A stretch of DNA of 64,000 nucleotides, from contig ML058588.1 of NCBI GenBank assembly GCA_003013855.2, forward strand, positions 1,973,128 to 2,037,127, written 5' to 3'. The notes under the pieces were generated by a model. It was not told the DNA's origin and searched no databases. It saw only the letters and a list, made by a program, of their open reading frames with translations. The position numbers and the translations under genes were made by a program. Shown in pieces: positions 46,810 through 57,680 of this stretch (within the stretch, counting starts at the first letter, position 1; every line of letters begins with the position of its first letter). The stretch comes from Liriodendron chinense (lineage: Eukaryota > Streptophyta > Magnoliopsida > Magnoliales > Magnoliaceae).

Positions 46810-46905
46810 GCTTGTTAGCCCAGCTGGTTGAGTCCTTGTTTGTCAACTAGCAGGTCTCAGGTTCGAGACATACTAGCAGCACCTCTGGGTGCTTTCGGTC
46901 GGGCC
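46810..46905 (+). mobile_element. tRNA-derived SINE, second family
   Basis: Box A TAGCCCAGCTGG at 46816-46827 and box B GGTTCGAGAC at 46860-46869, 32 bp apart, sit in a tRNA-like head. The body after 46900 becomes a short GGGTCGGGTTATGTTCGGGT array. The tail and target duplication are unclear. Confidence 0.6.
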
Positions 46906-47575
46906 GGGTCATGTTCGGGTCGGGTTATGTTCGGGTTTAGGCCGGGTCTGGTTCGGTTCGGGTCATGTTCAAAACAAAAAAAAAAAATGTATCTCATAAA
47001 GTACATATACATGTAATTGGAACACATACATGTATCTACTTAAAGTACATGTACATGTCTACTTAAAGTACATGTACATGTATTGGAACATATACATGTA
47101 TCTCTCTTCAAGTGCATTAATTCAACACAATCGTCCAAAATGGCAACTGCCTCACAACAGCCACTCGCCCCTAGGGAGCATCAAGCATCCACAAGATGGC
47201 CAGAACAGACCTACCGACAAATCTGCTACTAACCCTATCAACATACTCATCAGCCTCATAGGAATGCATGAGCACAGCCAACAAAACAAAATCCAGCATC
47301 CCACAACCACCATCCAAGTCCATCCATGCATTATACAGAAACCAGCAGACCACTGCAGAGCTATGGCTGAGAGAGGAAGTATCTGCCTAGAGGGGCTGAA
47401 CAGGGGATCCCCAAGCTCAGACAAGCCTCTAGCGGATATTATCAACACCCTCTGCGTCAATCGCCAGGCATCCCCTGACACTCCTGGGAAGATCTGCCCA
47501 ACTAGCTATTATACACCTTGTCCGCTTTGCCTGCACTTCCATTGTGAGCCAAACAATCCGCTGATGCATAATAGC

Positions 47576-47622
<47 letters not shown>

Positions 47623-48080
47623 ATTTTTATAACAAGTATGTCAATGCAGTACATAAAAGATAGTACTACAATATACGTTTCTAAGCATTTCTTAAATTGC
47701 AATGAGCAATGACTCATCCATGGTTTACGCTATTGTTGCATGCATCTAAGTCAATGCACCCCAAAAATATGGGCCACATGTCCGATGGAGCATGTTTGGA
47801 AGACCACAGTAGATAGGTTTATTAGAGCTCTCAGGTGCATAAAGTGCTCTGTACTAACAAATCCAAAACAAAAGATATATTTGAGAGATAGACATTGTAT
47901 ACTAAATAAAGTTTGTGGTACACAACATTGTTATCAAAGCTCCTAGGCGCAGTAAGTGCTACATGTTTATTAATGCAGATGTAGAAAATCTAAGCCCATG
48001 GCACATAGAGATAAGAGTGATCGGTGACTTCTTAGAACTACCAGATTCGGGTAACTCTGATCATGATGGGTGCTACATAT
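46905..48080. other. Intergenic with short repeats
   Basis: Short near-palindromic TACTTAAAGTACATGTACATG repeats at 47035-47105, an (AC)n run at 47578-47619, and no supported gene. It forms the 3' flank of the P450 gene. Confidence 0.45.
47578..47619. repeat. (AC)n microsatellite
   Basis: Pure AC run of about 42 bp. Confidence 0.95.
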
Positions 48081-48086
48081 TTTATT
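48081..48086 (-). terminator. Possible polyadenylation signal of the P450
   Basis: AATAAA on the minus strand about 85 bp after the stop codon at 48169. Plant signals are loose, so this is only positional support. Confidence 0.4.
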
Positions 48087-48168
48087 AACATAGATATAAG
48101 ATGAGAAAACCAACGCCCCTTTATATGCATAGGTATTACTACTGACTTTTGCTCACTATCAGACGTGG

Positions 48169-51100
48169 TCAATTATAAAGCTCCAAAGGGAGGCGTGGGC
48201 TCAATAGAACTTCCAGTGGAGTTGCTTTAGCGACTGTCATGCCTGCTTTCTCAGTCATATCCACAGGAGCATCAAATGGGGTCCTTAGTTCAAAGCAATG
48301 AAGCAGACGGGCAAGCATTAGATGCAGGATTTGGAAGGCCATTGTGAACCCAGGGCACATTCGACGCCCCGATCCGAAAGGGAGGTACTCAAAATGGCCA
48401 CCCTTAGGGTCCACTCCAGCATGCTTAGTTAGGAATCTCTCTGGTTGGAACTCATCAGGATTGGACCATACGCGCGGATCCCGTTGTATCTTCCAAAGGT
48501 TGGTCAACAAGCGCGTTCCGGCACGGACGTGATAACCACCCACATAGCAGTCTTCTGTAGCCTGGTGTGGGGCGGAGAGTGGGGCTGGAGGGTACAAGCG
48601 CATCACTTCTTTGACAATGGCTTGGAGGTAGACCAGCTTGTTGATATCTGATTCGTCCACATTTCGGTCCTTGCCAACGTGGTTGTCCAGCTCATCTTGT
48701 GCCTTCTTTATCACATGTCTATGGTTTAAAAGTAAGGAGAGGGTCCATGTCATGGCGATCCATATGGCATCATAGCCACCAAGCATGGCAGACTACAAAA
48801 TATAAAAGAAACAATGTTAAGAAAATCACATTTAGGTTTTTCGGTTAAGAAAATCAACTATACTATTGTCCATCTGGGATTTGGATCTGCTTCATTTTTC
48901 GGTTAATTCCCTTACATGAGTTTTAAATACAGATGGACGGTGTGGATGTAAGGTACACACATCCAAGTGGACCCATATTCAGGGATCCCACCCACCTTGG
49001 TGTTATAAGAGTTGGTTTAATTTACTTAAGAGGGAAATTTTGTTATTTTTGAGAATACAAATTTTAAACAGTATAAAATGGTGTGTCTCGCCTGCTAGCC
49101 TGGCTGGAAGATGCCTAGGCATTTCAACAGCAGGTCTTCGGTTCGAAATGAACCGGGAGACACATAACCACTAGTGGGTGGTGCATCGTGTAACTAAGTG
49201 GGTGTGGGTGGGCGCATTGACATAAGTTTTGGATTAAGTTCGAACAAGTTTGAGTTTGAGCCTAGTTTGAGTTTTCAAGCGAAGTCTGAGTCCGATTGGA
49301 TGACCAAAAATAAAAAAATGAAATGACCTCAAAGGACGACCAAAAATTAAAAAAAAAATGAAATGACCTCAGAGGACGTTCAAGAAAAACGGACAAGAAA
49401 AAAAATCAAGAATTCAGGTTGACAGAGTAGCTCGGGGGTGGCCAGTGGCGGTGGGTGAGCACACAGGCAGTGGACAGTGAGTCAGCGTCTCAGGGCAGCT
49501 TGGGGGTGGTCAGCTGTCGAGCTAAGAAAGAGAGAGAGTGGGGCCAGTGTAGCCGCCCGTCGAGCTTAATGAGAGAGGGTTAGGATTAGGGAGAGTCGGA
49601 GAGAGGGGGGCGCTTGGATGGGTAGATAAGTAAATAAGATAAGATTTTTTTTATTTTTTTTATTTTTTTGTATTTATACTCTGAGTCAACGAGCCCGGTC
49701 AGCTGACTTCGAGCTAATATTTGAACCGAGCCGAGTCGAGCGTAGCCATGTTCAGTGCTTGGCTCAATTTCAGTCGAGTACCTAAAAAATGACTTGTCTC
49801 GGCTCAAACTCACTTCCAATCCGAGCCGAGTCGAATGAGTTTTTCGAGCTTACTCGACTGTGTACAGCTGTAATGTCTATGTGGCTTTATGAACGAGTAG
49901 GATATATATACACATCACTGTGGACCCTACTTTGATGACTGGGAATTGAACAGGAGCGGCTGTGACCTCAGGCACAAAGATATTCCTGTGCCCAGGTCTG
50001 CGTGGGGCCCCTGAGATGTCCGTGAAAAATCCACTCGGCCCATCTGTTTTGCAAGACCACGATATGCAGATTCAAAACTCATGTGAGCCAACATACCACA
50101 CGAAACAGTGGGGATTGAACGCCCGGAGGTCACAGAAGTTTTGTATCAGGATGATATTTGTTCTTACAGTTTATATGAGTGGTGATAACCCTATGAACGG
50201 TTTAGATGACATATAAACATCTTGGTCAGATTCAGGAAGGTTTCAACGGTGGATGTGCCGTTCCCGCTGTTTTGTTGGTGGGGCCCACCTGGGTTCTAGA
50301 TCTGCCTGATTTTAGACTCCTCTCTTTCTATGGTCGTTCAAAAAAGATGGACGGAGTGGATTTGTCACATACATCTCTGTGGATCCCACACAACCCCGGG
50401 CACAGACAAATCTCTGTGCCCGGGGTCACAGGCAATCCATTTACGAATTGAACGCGTACCAGCAAAGTCGCTTTGATGACGGTATCGGCGTCGTAATCTG
50501 GGAACTGGGTACTGTCCACGAACGGTGTCAACACGTCGATGAAGCTCCTATCGTCGTTGGCCTCGCCGGACATCTTCTTTCGACGACTCTCGGAGAGCCA
50601 CGTCGAAAGGAGAGAGTCCAAGTCCTTGAAATGCATACTCATCTTCTTCTTGTACCCTTTCAGATCCCACCACTTGAGAAAAGGGAAGACATCCGACGGC
50701 ACGAAGGCCCCGGAGAGATGGAACCATTTATGCATCGCCTCCCGAAACCGGCCCGCCTCTCCATTGTCAGAATCCCCGAGACTACCGAAGTATCTCTTCC
50801 CCATGACCATCATGGCGATCATGTTGAAAGTGATGTCTGCAAACCTCTCCCTCATGTCGATCTTAACTGGGCTTTTACTGTTCGTCTCCCAAAGCCCAAA
50901 CAGCTCCTTCACCATTAGGTCAACCTCCATGGCACGTATGTGCTTGAACGAGTCCAGCCTGCTGCTCGACAGGAGCTCCACCATGGTCAGCTTGCGGACA
51001 TCGCGCCAGTAGGGTCCAGGGGCCGCTAACCCAAACATGGCATTGTTGTATGACATGTAGGTCCCAACCGCAAACCGGGGGCGGCCCATGAAGATCTTGT

Positions 51101-51389
51101 CGTTGGTGGTGAAGCATTCCTTTGCTAGCTCCCAACTGTTTATGACCAGGGTGGGCTGCGTGCCGAACCTCAGCATGAATGTCGGGCCGTACTTATCGGC
51201 CATGGCTGCCAATTTTCGGCACAGTGTCTCTTCATCACCTAGCATGTGGAGATGGCCTATGATGGGCCACGCACCTGAGGGTTCAGGTGCCTCGTTTTTC
51301 TTGATCTTTGACTTCGATCTACAAATCTTGTATAGGAAGGCAAGTGCAATGAGGCCGGCAATGGCTTGGAATGGGAAAGACAAGTCCAT
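48169..51389 (-). CDS. CYP82-like: CYP82-like cytochrome P450, two exons
   Basis: A class II microsomal P450, a heme mono-oxygenase that would sit in the ER membrane and take electrons from P450 reductase. Exon 1 is 51389-50460 (310 codons) and exon 2 is 48792-48169 (207 codons plus stop). The join is at phase 0 with GT (50459-50458) and AG (48794-48793), giving 517 residues, the usual length. Seen: hydrophobic anchor at about residues 5-22, proline-rich hinge PEPSGAWPIIG (35-45), C-helix WRDVR (128-132), ExxR (372-375), PERF (427-430) and heme motif FGSGRRMCPG with Cys456. The VMGKRYFG and PHQATEDC words fit CYP82, whose members oxidise terpenoids, alkaloids and phenolics; the substrate here is unknown. 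Odd point: the I-helix reads GGYDAIW, so the Thr after Asp318 is Ala and the next residue Ile. No stop or frameshift was found. A copia element sits 88 bp upstream. Confidence 0.9.
48860..48990. mobile_element. MITE family A arm in the P450 intron
   Basis: GGATTTGGATCTGCTTCATT and AGATGGACGGTGTGGATGTA, ending near CAAGTGGACCC; the other half is missing. It lies about 70 bp inside the acceptor. Confidence 0.65.
49079..49222 (+). mobile_element. tRNA-derived SINE in the P450 intron
   Basis: Same family as 38694-38867: TGTGTCTCGCCTGCTAGCCT, box A TAGCCTGGCTGGAAGATGCC and box B GGTTCGAAATG near 49140. The A tail and target duplication are not clear. It is antisense to the gene. Confidence 0.75.
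49223..49872. mobile_element. hAT-like MITE, right end only
   Basis: The right terminus ACTCGACTGTGTACAGCTGTA resembles the TAGAGCTG-type end of the element at 40963. The interior is full of GAGCCGAGTCGAG words. The left terminus is lost next to the SINE. Confidence 0.6.
49961..50430. mobile_element. Long-TIR MITE next to the P450 splice donor
   Basis: The left end TGTGACCTCAGGCAC pairs with the right end GTGCCCGGGGTCACA. The pairing continues through TGTGCCCAGGTCTGCGTGGG and its partner over about 100 bp. GGC lies on both sides, a possible 3-bp target duplication. The right edge is 28 bp from the exon 1 donor. Confidence 0.85.
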
Positions 51390-51471
51390 GGCTGGTGATG
51401 AGACGTGCTATGGATGTGACACTCGTACACATGAAAATGTGTGCCGGGTAGCTACTGTATATACCAGGGAG
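51390..51471 (-). promoter_or_regulatory. P450 5' leader with TATA-like sequence
   Basis: TATATA lies at 51463-51458 on the minus strand, 69-74 bp upstream of the ATG, a suitable place for a TATA box. An upstream ATG at 51432-51430, out of frame with the P450, lies close to where transcription would start. Only nine bases separate TATATA from the copia target duplication, so upstream promoter elements have been pushed away. Confidence 0.5.
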
Positions 51472-51476
51472 AGTGA

Positions 51477-51814
51477 TGTTGGCTTTACAAAGCCACACAA
51501 GAATTAAATAAAAAAACTCCCAGTATTGAAAATAGCTCTCTAGCTTGATTTTTTGCTTGCTATAAACGTACAGCACTACACCACTTTATATAGTGACTTG
51601 ATACTATGTGAAATATCTAATATGCCCTCATCCTAGAATAATCTATACTATTAAATATCTTTAATCCATCAGTTTCTAACGTATGTAAATCCACCAGCCA
51701 CAACATGCATGTGGAAATTCCAATAGCCATAACGTATAGCTTTTTAGATGCCATGAAATCTTCCAAAGGTTGCTGGAGTATCTGAACCGTCCATTTAGTT
51801 TGGACGTTCCAACA
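51477..51814 (-). repeat. Copia 3' LTR, facing the P450
   Basis: CTATATAAAG at 51593-51584 (minus) is its likely TATA box. Transcripts starting about 30 bp downstream would run through U5 and the target duplication straight into the P450 leader. I saw no ATG on that strand between the LTR TATA and 51433. Confidence 0.9.
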
Positions 51815-51824
51815 CTCCCCTTCA
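51815..51824 (-). promoter_or_regulatory. Polypurine tract of the copia element
   Basis: GAAGGGGAG directly precedes the 3' LTR on the minus strand. Confidence 0.8.
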
Positions 51825-53216
51825 AACCAAAATCGGTTTCATTCCAAGCATGGACCTTAGTCGTCTGAATGTATCAGTCAGTAATAACTTGGTGAATATG
51901 TCCGCGACCTGTTCAGTAGTGTGACAGTATTCCAATTTTACCACTTTCTGCTTCACTTGATCTTTAAGAAAATGGTATCGAGTATCGATGTTCTTGCTCC
52001 TTCCATGCTGTACCGGATTTTTGGAGAGCTCGATTGCTGACTTGTTATCCACATATATGACTGTGGATCCTTCTTGAAGATGCTTCAGTTCCTTTACCAA
52101 ATTTCTCAACCAAATCACTTCATAAACTGTAGATGATGCTGCCACATACTCTGCTTCACATGTGGACAAAGCGACCACACTTTGCTTCTTTTAGTTCCAT
52201 GTGAAGGCAGTCAATCCGAGATAGAAAACATATCCCGTGGTGCTTTTTCTTTCATCTTGGTCACCTCCCCAATCACTATCTAAGTATCTATACAGCATTG
52301 CTTCATCTTCGTATGGATAGAAAAGACCAAATTCCATTGTTCCTTTGATGTACCTAAGGATTCTTTTTACAGCTAGCCAATGTGATTCTTTTAGCGCTTC
52401 CATGTCTCTGCCTAAAAGCCCAACACTGTAGACGATATCCGGCCTTGTGATTGTGAGGTACCTTATGCTTCCAATCGGACTCTTGAATAGAGTCGAATCC
52501 ACACTTCTTCCTTCTCCTTCTTTTATCAGCTTCAGGCCCGTTGCTACAGGTGTGTTCACGGCATTGCAATCGGCCATCTTGAACTTTTCAAGTAATTCCT
52601 TGGCATACTTTTTCTGAGATATATAGATGCCACCATGTTGTTGCTTCACTTCGATGCCTAGAAAGAAAGACATCAGACCTCCGTTAGTTATCTCGAACTC
52701 CTTAAACATGGCCTTTTTGAATTCATCAAACATCGGTTGGTTGTTCCCTGTAAACAACAAATCATCAACATAAAGGTATGCGATGAGCATATCGCCATGA
52801 GCATTTTTCTTGATGTAGACTGCATGCTCATATGGACATTGGGCGAAGCCGTTCTCTTGAAGATAGTTGTCAATACGTGCATTCCAAGCACATGGAGCTT
52901 GCTTCAACCCATAGAGGGCTTTCTTCGGCCGATAAACCTTATGTTCCTCCCCTTGCATAACAAACCCTTCAGGTTGGTCAACATAGACCTCTTCTTCTAG
53001 AATTCCATTCAGGAATGTAGATTTCACATCAAGTTGGTAGATCATCCAACTGTGATGTGCTGCAAGGGAGATAATCATCCTCAAAGTGTCAAGGCAAGTA
53101 ACAGGAGCGAAGAATTCTTCATAGTCTACCCTATACTTCTGTTTGTATCCCTTTGCTACGAGCATTACCTTGTAGCGATCGATCTCACCATCAGCATTTT
53201 GCTTGATCTTGTACAC
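51822..53216 (-). pseudogene. Copia reverse transcriptase and RNase H
   Basis: RT spans 53216-52191 with QLDVKSTFLNGILEEEVYVD, PEGFVMQGEEHKVYRPKKAL, YGLKQAPCAWNARID and the catalytic YVDDLLFTG. RNase H begins in SDWGGDQDERKSTTGYVF. A stop separates it from 52178-51822, which continues VVALSTCEAEYVAASS and NPVQHGRSKNIDTRYHFLKD. Upstream, a stop at about 53238 cuts RT from integrase. Confidence 0.93.
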
Positions 53217-53531
53217 CCATTTGACGTCGATAGCTTTCTAGCCATTAGGAAGCATAGTCAGCTCCCATGTATCATTCTTTTCAATGGCATGAATTTCTTC
53301 TTTCATTGCTATTCTCCAACATTCTTCTTTTATGGCCTCCTAGAATGTTAGAGGCTCATGATCTGCATACAGGCAAAAAAGATTAACTTCTTCAGTTTGC
53401 TCATAGATGTCGTTTAAGCTTCTCATTTTGATGGGTGCCATGGGTGAAGACGAGCTAGCCGAATTTTGATTTGATGGAGTACTTTCAGGGCTTCTGTGAA
53501 CTGATGATGCAACCGAAGGTGTTGTGGGCGT

Positions 53532-54434
53532 TTACTCTTGATGGTCATGCCTTTCTTCCTGTTCTTCTGTTTTGACTTGAATATCTTTGGTCGATTGTTC
53601 ATCGTTCCATTTCCAAGCTTCTTCCTCACTGAAGACCACATCTCTACTTATCACTACTTTATTGGTTAGTGGATTGTAGAGCTTGTAGGCTTTAGATTCT
53701 TTACTATAGCCGATGAAGATGCATTTCTCACCACGATCATCAAGCTTCCTTCTTCTTGCTTCTGAAACTTGAGCGTAGGAGACACACCCAAAGATCCTTA
53801 GGTGCGCCACGCTCGGTTTGTAGCCACTCCATGCCTCCTGTGGTGTTATGTTTTTAACACTCTTAGTTGGACACCGATTGAGCAAGTAGGAAGTACATGC
53901 AACTACTTCTGCCTAGAAGCTCTTTGGTAAGCCTTTCTCTTTTAGAATAGTTCTTGTCATGTCGAGAATGGTATGATTCTTTCGTTCTGCAATACCATTC
54001 TGCTGTGGCGTGTAGGCTGCAGTGTGCTGCTGCTTGATGCCTTGTTCCCTGCAATAATATCGAAATGCATTTGAGGTGTACTCTCCACCTCTGTCAGATC
54101 TAAGTACTTTAATTTTGTGATCACTTTCAACTTCAACACGAGCTTTGAAATTTTTAAAAATAGTGAAAGTGGAAGATTTTTCTTTGATGCAATACACCCA
54201 AAGTCTTCTGCTGAAATCATTCATGAAGGTAATAAAGTATTTATTGCCTCCAAGAGAGGGTGTTTCAAGTTGTCCATAAATATCAGTATGAACCAATTGA
54301 AGTGGTTCCTTTGCTCTTTTGGACACTCCACTTGGAATGGAGTTCCTTTGTTGCTTGCCAAGTGTGCACGCCTCACACACATGTTTTGGAGCTTCAATAG
54401 CGGGAAAGCCCTTTACCATGCTTGATGAAGACAA
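53532..54434 (-). pseudogene. Copia integrase
   Basis: The zinc-binding and core region has CEACTLGKQ, LVHTDIYGQLETPSLGG and FSRRLWVYCIKEKS, then RSDRGGEYTSNAFRYYC and TPQQNGIAERKNHT, so the D, D and E catalytic positions are visible. A TAG near 53910 replaces the conserved Trp after KSF. After it the frame continues LNRCPTKSVKNITPQEAWSG to the C-terminal part. Confidence 0.92.
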
Positions 54435-54596
54435 TAGCTTTAAGCCGCTAAAATGAAGATGACCAAAGAGAAGATACCATCTCCATTAATCATTTTTCAC
54501 GGTTCCATAGAGACACTTCTCGATTTTTGTGTTGATTTGGAGCAGAAACATGCGATATTCTTCGCCATTTCGACTTGAGCCACAAGTCTCCCGTGT

Positions 54597-55070
54597 TCAT
54601 CTCTTATAGAGAGAATAGTTTTTCATGTGTATGACATACCCCTTCTCAAGGAGTTGGCCGATACTGAGGATGTTACTTTTCATGTTTGGTACGTAATAAA
54701 CATTGGAGATAAAATTTGGCACACCATTCTTCTGATAAATTTTAACTTTTCCTTTACCTTTCATGGGATCTTTTGATGAGTCTCCTAAACTCACGTTGCC
54801 ACGAGCATCGTTTGCCAGTTCCACGAACAGCTCCTTCTTTCCACACATGTGGTTACTGGCACCAGAGTCGAGATACCACACGCCATGTTGATCACATGCT
54901 TCTTCTTGTGCAAGAAGAAGTATAGAGTCTTCCTTTTCATGATTTGATGCTTTTGCATAATTAGAATGCTCATCTTGATCTACTGGTTTGCTCAAGCAAT
55001 CTGAAGCATAATGGCCGAACTTGTTGCAGTTGTAACATTGAATATTTTTTGTATTTCGACGACCACGCAT
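54597..55070 (-). pseudogene. Copia zinc knuckle and protease
   Basis: The CCHC knuckle CYNCNKFGHYASDC is intact, and the protease active site WYLDSGASNHMCG is present. The frame ends at a TGA at 54597; the continuation lies in another frame, so there is a frameshift near the end. A TGA lies just before the first Met of this frame. Confidence 0.9.
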
Positions 55071-55879
55071 GGATCAGCCTCTACCATTTCCTCTTCCACA
55101 GAAATTGGTAAACTTTTGTTGATTTTGTTGATGGCTTGGATGATATCTACGCCCTCTGCCTCTTGCACGATTGCTAGTGTCACGGCCCCCTCTTGTGTAT
55201 GGCCATTCTTTTGTTCATTTAGAGTCAACTTGGACTCCAAGGCATGTTCAAGCATCGGTCCAACATTTTTTTGCATTCGTTGCTCATGCACTTGCAATGA
55301 TCCCATTAGTTCTTTAATGGATAGTTTTTCCAAGTCCTTTGATTCTTCTATGGCCACAACCACATCCTCAAATTTGGGTGTAAGGGATCGCAATATTTTT
55401 TTGACCACCCGCACGTCCTCAATCTTTTCACCATTTCTTTTCAAGTTGTTAACAATGACAAGCAATTTTGAAAAATAATCCGAAATGGACTCACCTTCCT
55501 TCATGTGAGAGGTCTCGAACTCGGCTCTAAAGGTTTGGAGGCGAACCTTCTTCACATAATCAACTCCTTTAAAGATGGTGCTAAGAATATCCCATGCTTG
55601 CTTGCATGTTGTCGCTTCAGTGATCCGTTTAAAGGTGGACTCATCTAACCCTTGATAGACAAGAAATAGAGCCTTCTTGTCCTTCTTTCTTTGATCTTTG
55701 AGGACCGTTCTTTGATCAGCGGTGTAGGCGGCTTCTTGCTCCATAGTGGGTTCTACATACCCATCGGTAACGATCTCCCATAGATCTTGTGACCCGAACA
55801 GTGCCTTCATCTAGATGCACCAATTCTCATAGTTGTCTTTTAACAACCTCAAAATTTGGGGCTGAATAATGGTGGCCAT
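54990..55879 (-). pseudogene. Copia gag remnant
   Basis: The likely original ATG is at 55879; an in-frame TAG at 55813-55811 follows the NYENWCI block. The frame then runs MKALFGSQDLWEIVTDGYVE to 55200, the UBN2/retrotransposon gag domain pattern. A frameshift near the G run at 55187-55193 moves the true frame to the one that carries the zinc knuckle. Confidence 0.9.
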
Positions 55880-55915
55880 CTTCACTAGACTATGGAATCG
55901 ACACCTAGGACCGGT

Positions 55916-55928
55916 GGCTCTGATACCA
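55916..55928 (-). promoter_or_regulatory. Primer binding site of the copia element
   Basis: TGGTATCAGAGCC, an exact initiator tRNA-Met match, three bases inside the 5' LTR. Confidence 0.95.
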
Positions 55929-55931
55929 CTT

Positions 55932-56289
55932 TGTTGGCTTTACAAAGCCTTAGGAGATAATTCAAACACCTACACAAGAAGGAAATTAAAAACTCTCAAT
56001 ATTGAAAATAACTTTTTAACTTGATTTTTTGCTTGCTATAAACGTACAACACCACACCCCTTTATATAGTGACTTGCTACTATGTGAAATACCTAATATT
56101 ATGCCCTCATTCTAAAATAATCTATACCATTAACTACCTTTAATACATTAGTTTCTAACATATGGAAATCCACCATCCACAACATGTGGAAATTTCAATA
56201 GCCATAACGTATAGCTTTTCAGATGCCAAGAAATCTTCCAGAGGTTGCTGGAGTATCTGAACCGTCCATTTGGTTTAGACATTCCAACA
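55932..56289 (-). repeat. Copia 5' LTR
   Basis: 358 bp; longer than the other LTR mainly through CCTTAGGAGATAATTC and neighbouring bases near its inner edge. Confidence 0.95.
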
Positions 56290-56342
56290 AGTGAGTAGAG
56301 CGAGGAGGGAGTGGATTAGATGCGGCCCCGGCCTCACTAAAA

Positions 56343-56887
56343 GGACGTGGTTTGGCTGGTGACCCTAGCATCAGCCAACTAACTAGTGTCAGAGCTCTGT
56401 GGGTCCCACCATGATCTATATGTTTTATCCACACCGTCCATCCATTCTTCTAGCTCATTTTAGGGAACGAGCCCAAAAATGAGGCAGATCTAAATATCAG
56501 GTTGACCACATCAGTGGAAAGAGTAGGGTTTGGATTCTTGCCGTTGAAAATATTTTAGGGGCTGCATAAGTTTTGGATCAAGCTGATATTTGTGTTTTCT
56601 CTTCATCCAGGTCTGTGTGACCTTATCAACAAGTTAGATAGTAAAAATAAAAATAAAAAAATTAGTGGGCCCTAGGAAGTTTTTAATGGTGGACTTTCAA
56701 TCAATATTGTTTTCCTGTAGTGTGGCCCACCTGAAATTTGGATCTGCTTCCTTCCTGGCTCATGTCCTAAAATAAGATGGAAAAATGGATAGACGGAATG
56801 GATAAAACACATGCATCATGGTGGTGCCCATAAAGCTTTGACAGGGGCTGGTTGGCTAGTGTAGGGGTCACTAGCCAAACCGCGTCC
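56343..56887. mobile_element. Long-TIR MITE, family A, complete
   Basis: Left GGACGTGGTTTGGCTGGTGA pairs with right GTCACTAGCCAAACCGCGTC; the arms continue to pair for over 70 bp. It lies just beyond the copia element and occupies what would have been upstream P450 promoter. Confidence 0.88.
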
Positions 56888-57053
56888 AGAAATTGTGGCT
56901 TGTGGCCCACAATTCAAATAGTCTATCTTGTGTTGTTGATATGCCACGTGTATAATTTCTTAAGCACTGGATATGTTCGACGAAGACTGTTCGAGGCATC
57001 GGATATGCCTAGAGAGGCCCGTGGGGCGATTTGTTTAAACCGGGTAGGGATAG

Positions 57054-57675
57054 TGTTGGAATCAGATGCCTTAAATCTTTTGTAACAGGGTAACCGACCA
57101 ATCGTTGTTGGCGACCGACCGGTTGGTCATGTTGGAGATAAGGACAGTGAACTCTCTAGATGGTTACGGGCATTGACGACCAGTTGGCAGGTTTCCTAAT
57201 CCAAGTTGGCCTCTTACGCGATTTTACGCTAGGTGTTTTTAATTTTTTTTTTTTTTTTTTTAAGGGTGTAATGCTGTATTAGAGGTCATGACCATTGTGG
57301 CCAGGTTTCCTAGAGAGATTGAGAGGGTTCTAAGGCAAGAGAAAGAATTAGGGGAAAGCTTGGAGTTCTCGTGAATGAGGGAAAGGGCGGGGTTTGTCCT
57401 TCTCAAGTGAGAATTAGCTTTGTTAGCTCGGGGGTTTCGCTTGTGGGTTGTGATCCTGGTTTTGTTTCTTCATTCTCTTGTATTTTTTGTTAATCATAGT
57501 GGATTCGCTCTGTGCCGTGGTTTTTTTACCCTTTGAGGGGTTTTTTTCACATAAAATCGGATTGTCTTTATGTAGTTGATTGCGTACGAGTGTGATTGCA
57601 CGCATTGTGTTACCCGTTTGATTCCATATTCTGCTATGGTGATTGGCTTGCTTCTGCTGCCGGTTTTTCCCAACA
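57054..57675 (+). repeat. Solo LTR with perfect target duplication
   Basis: Starts TGTTGGAATCAG and ends TTTCCCAACA. GATAG lies at both edges (57049-57053 and 57676-57680). Its right half is colinear with the LTR at 35339-36025 (GTGCCGTGGTTTTTTTACCC, TTTTTTTCACATAAAATCGG). No internal region remains, so the partner LTR and interior were lost by recombination. Confidence 0.9.
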
Positions 57676-57680
57676 GATAG

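Larger units (their letters stand above)
48793..50459 (-). other. P450 intron, built largely of transposons
   Basis: 1,667 bp. From the acceptor side it holds a MITE arm, a SINE, a hAT-like fragment and a complete long-TIR MITE whose edge lies 28 bp from the donor. The unexplained remainder is short. Confidence 0.85.
51477..56289 (-). mobile_element. Ty1/copia LTR retrotransposon, structurally complete, coding-dead
   Basis: LTRs of 338 and 358 bp (TGTTGGCTTTACAAAG...CCAACA), with a perfect AGTGA target duplication at 51472-51476 and 56290-56294. A canonical tRNA-iMet primer site and a purine tract lie in the expected places for the minus strand. Gag, protease, integrase and RT/RNase H follow in copia order. 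Stops and frameshifts occur in every module. The LTRs differ at many positions, including an indel of about 30 bp, so the insertion is not recent. Confidence 0.96.

Noticed and set aside
46816..46870. A tRNA gene
   Set aside because: Box A and box B are present, but the acceptor and anticodon stems do not form a tRNA; it fits a SINE head.
47030..47632. 200-codon plus-strand frame ending in a His-Thr repeat
   Set aside because: The tail is the (AC)n microsatellite, the start is a short repeat, and no domain is visible between.
50379..51012. Plus-strand frames of 157 and 179 codons opposite P450 exon 1
   Set aside because: Antisense shadows of a conserved exon.
51319..51576. 85-codon frame from the LTR into the P450 leader
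   Set aside because: Starts at a non-ATG codon and overlaps the P450 start in another frame; of interest only as the source of one upstream ATG.
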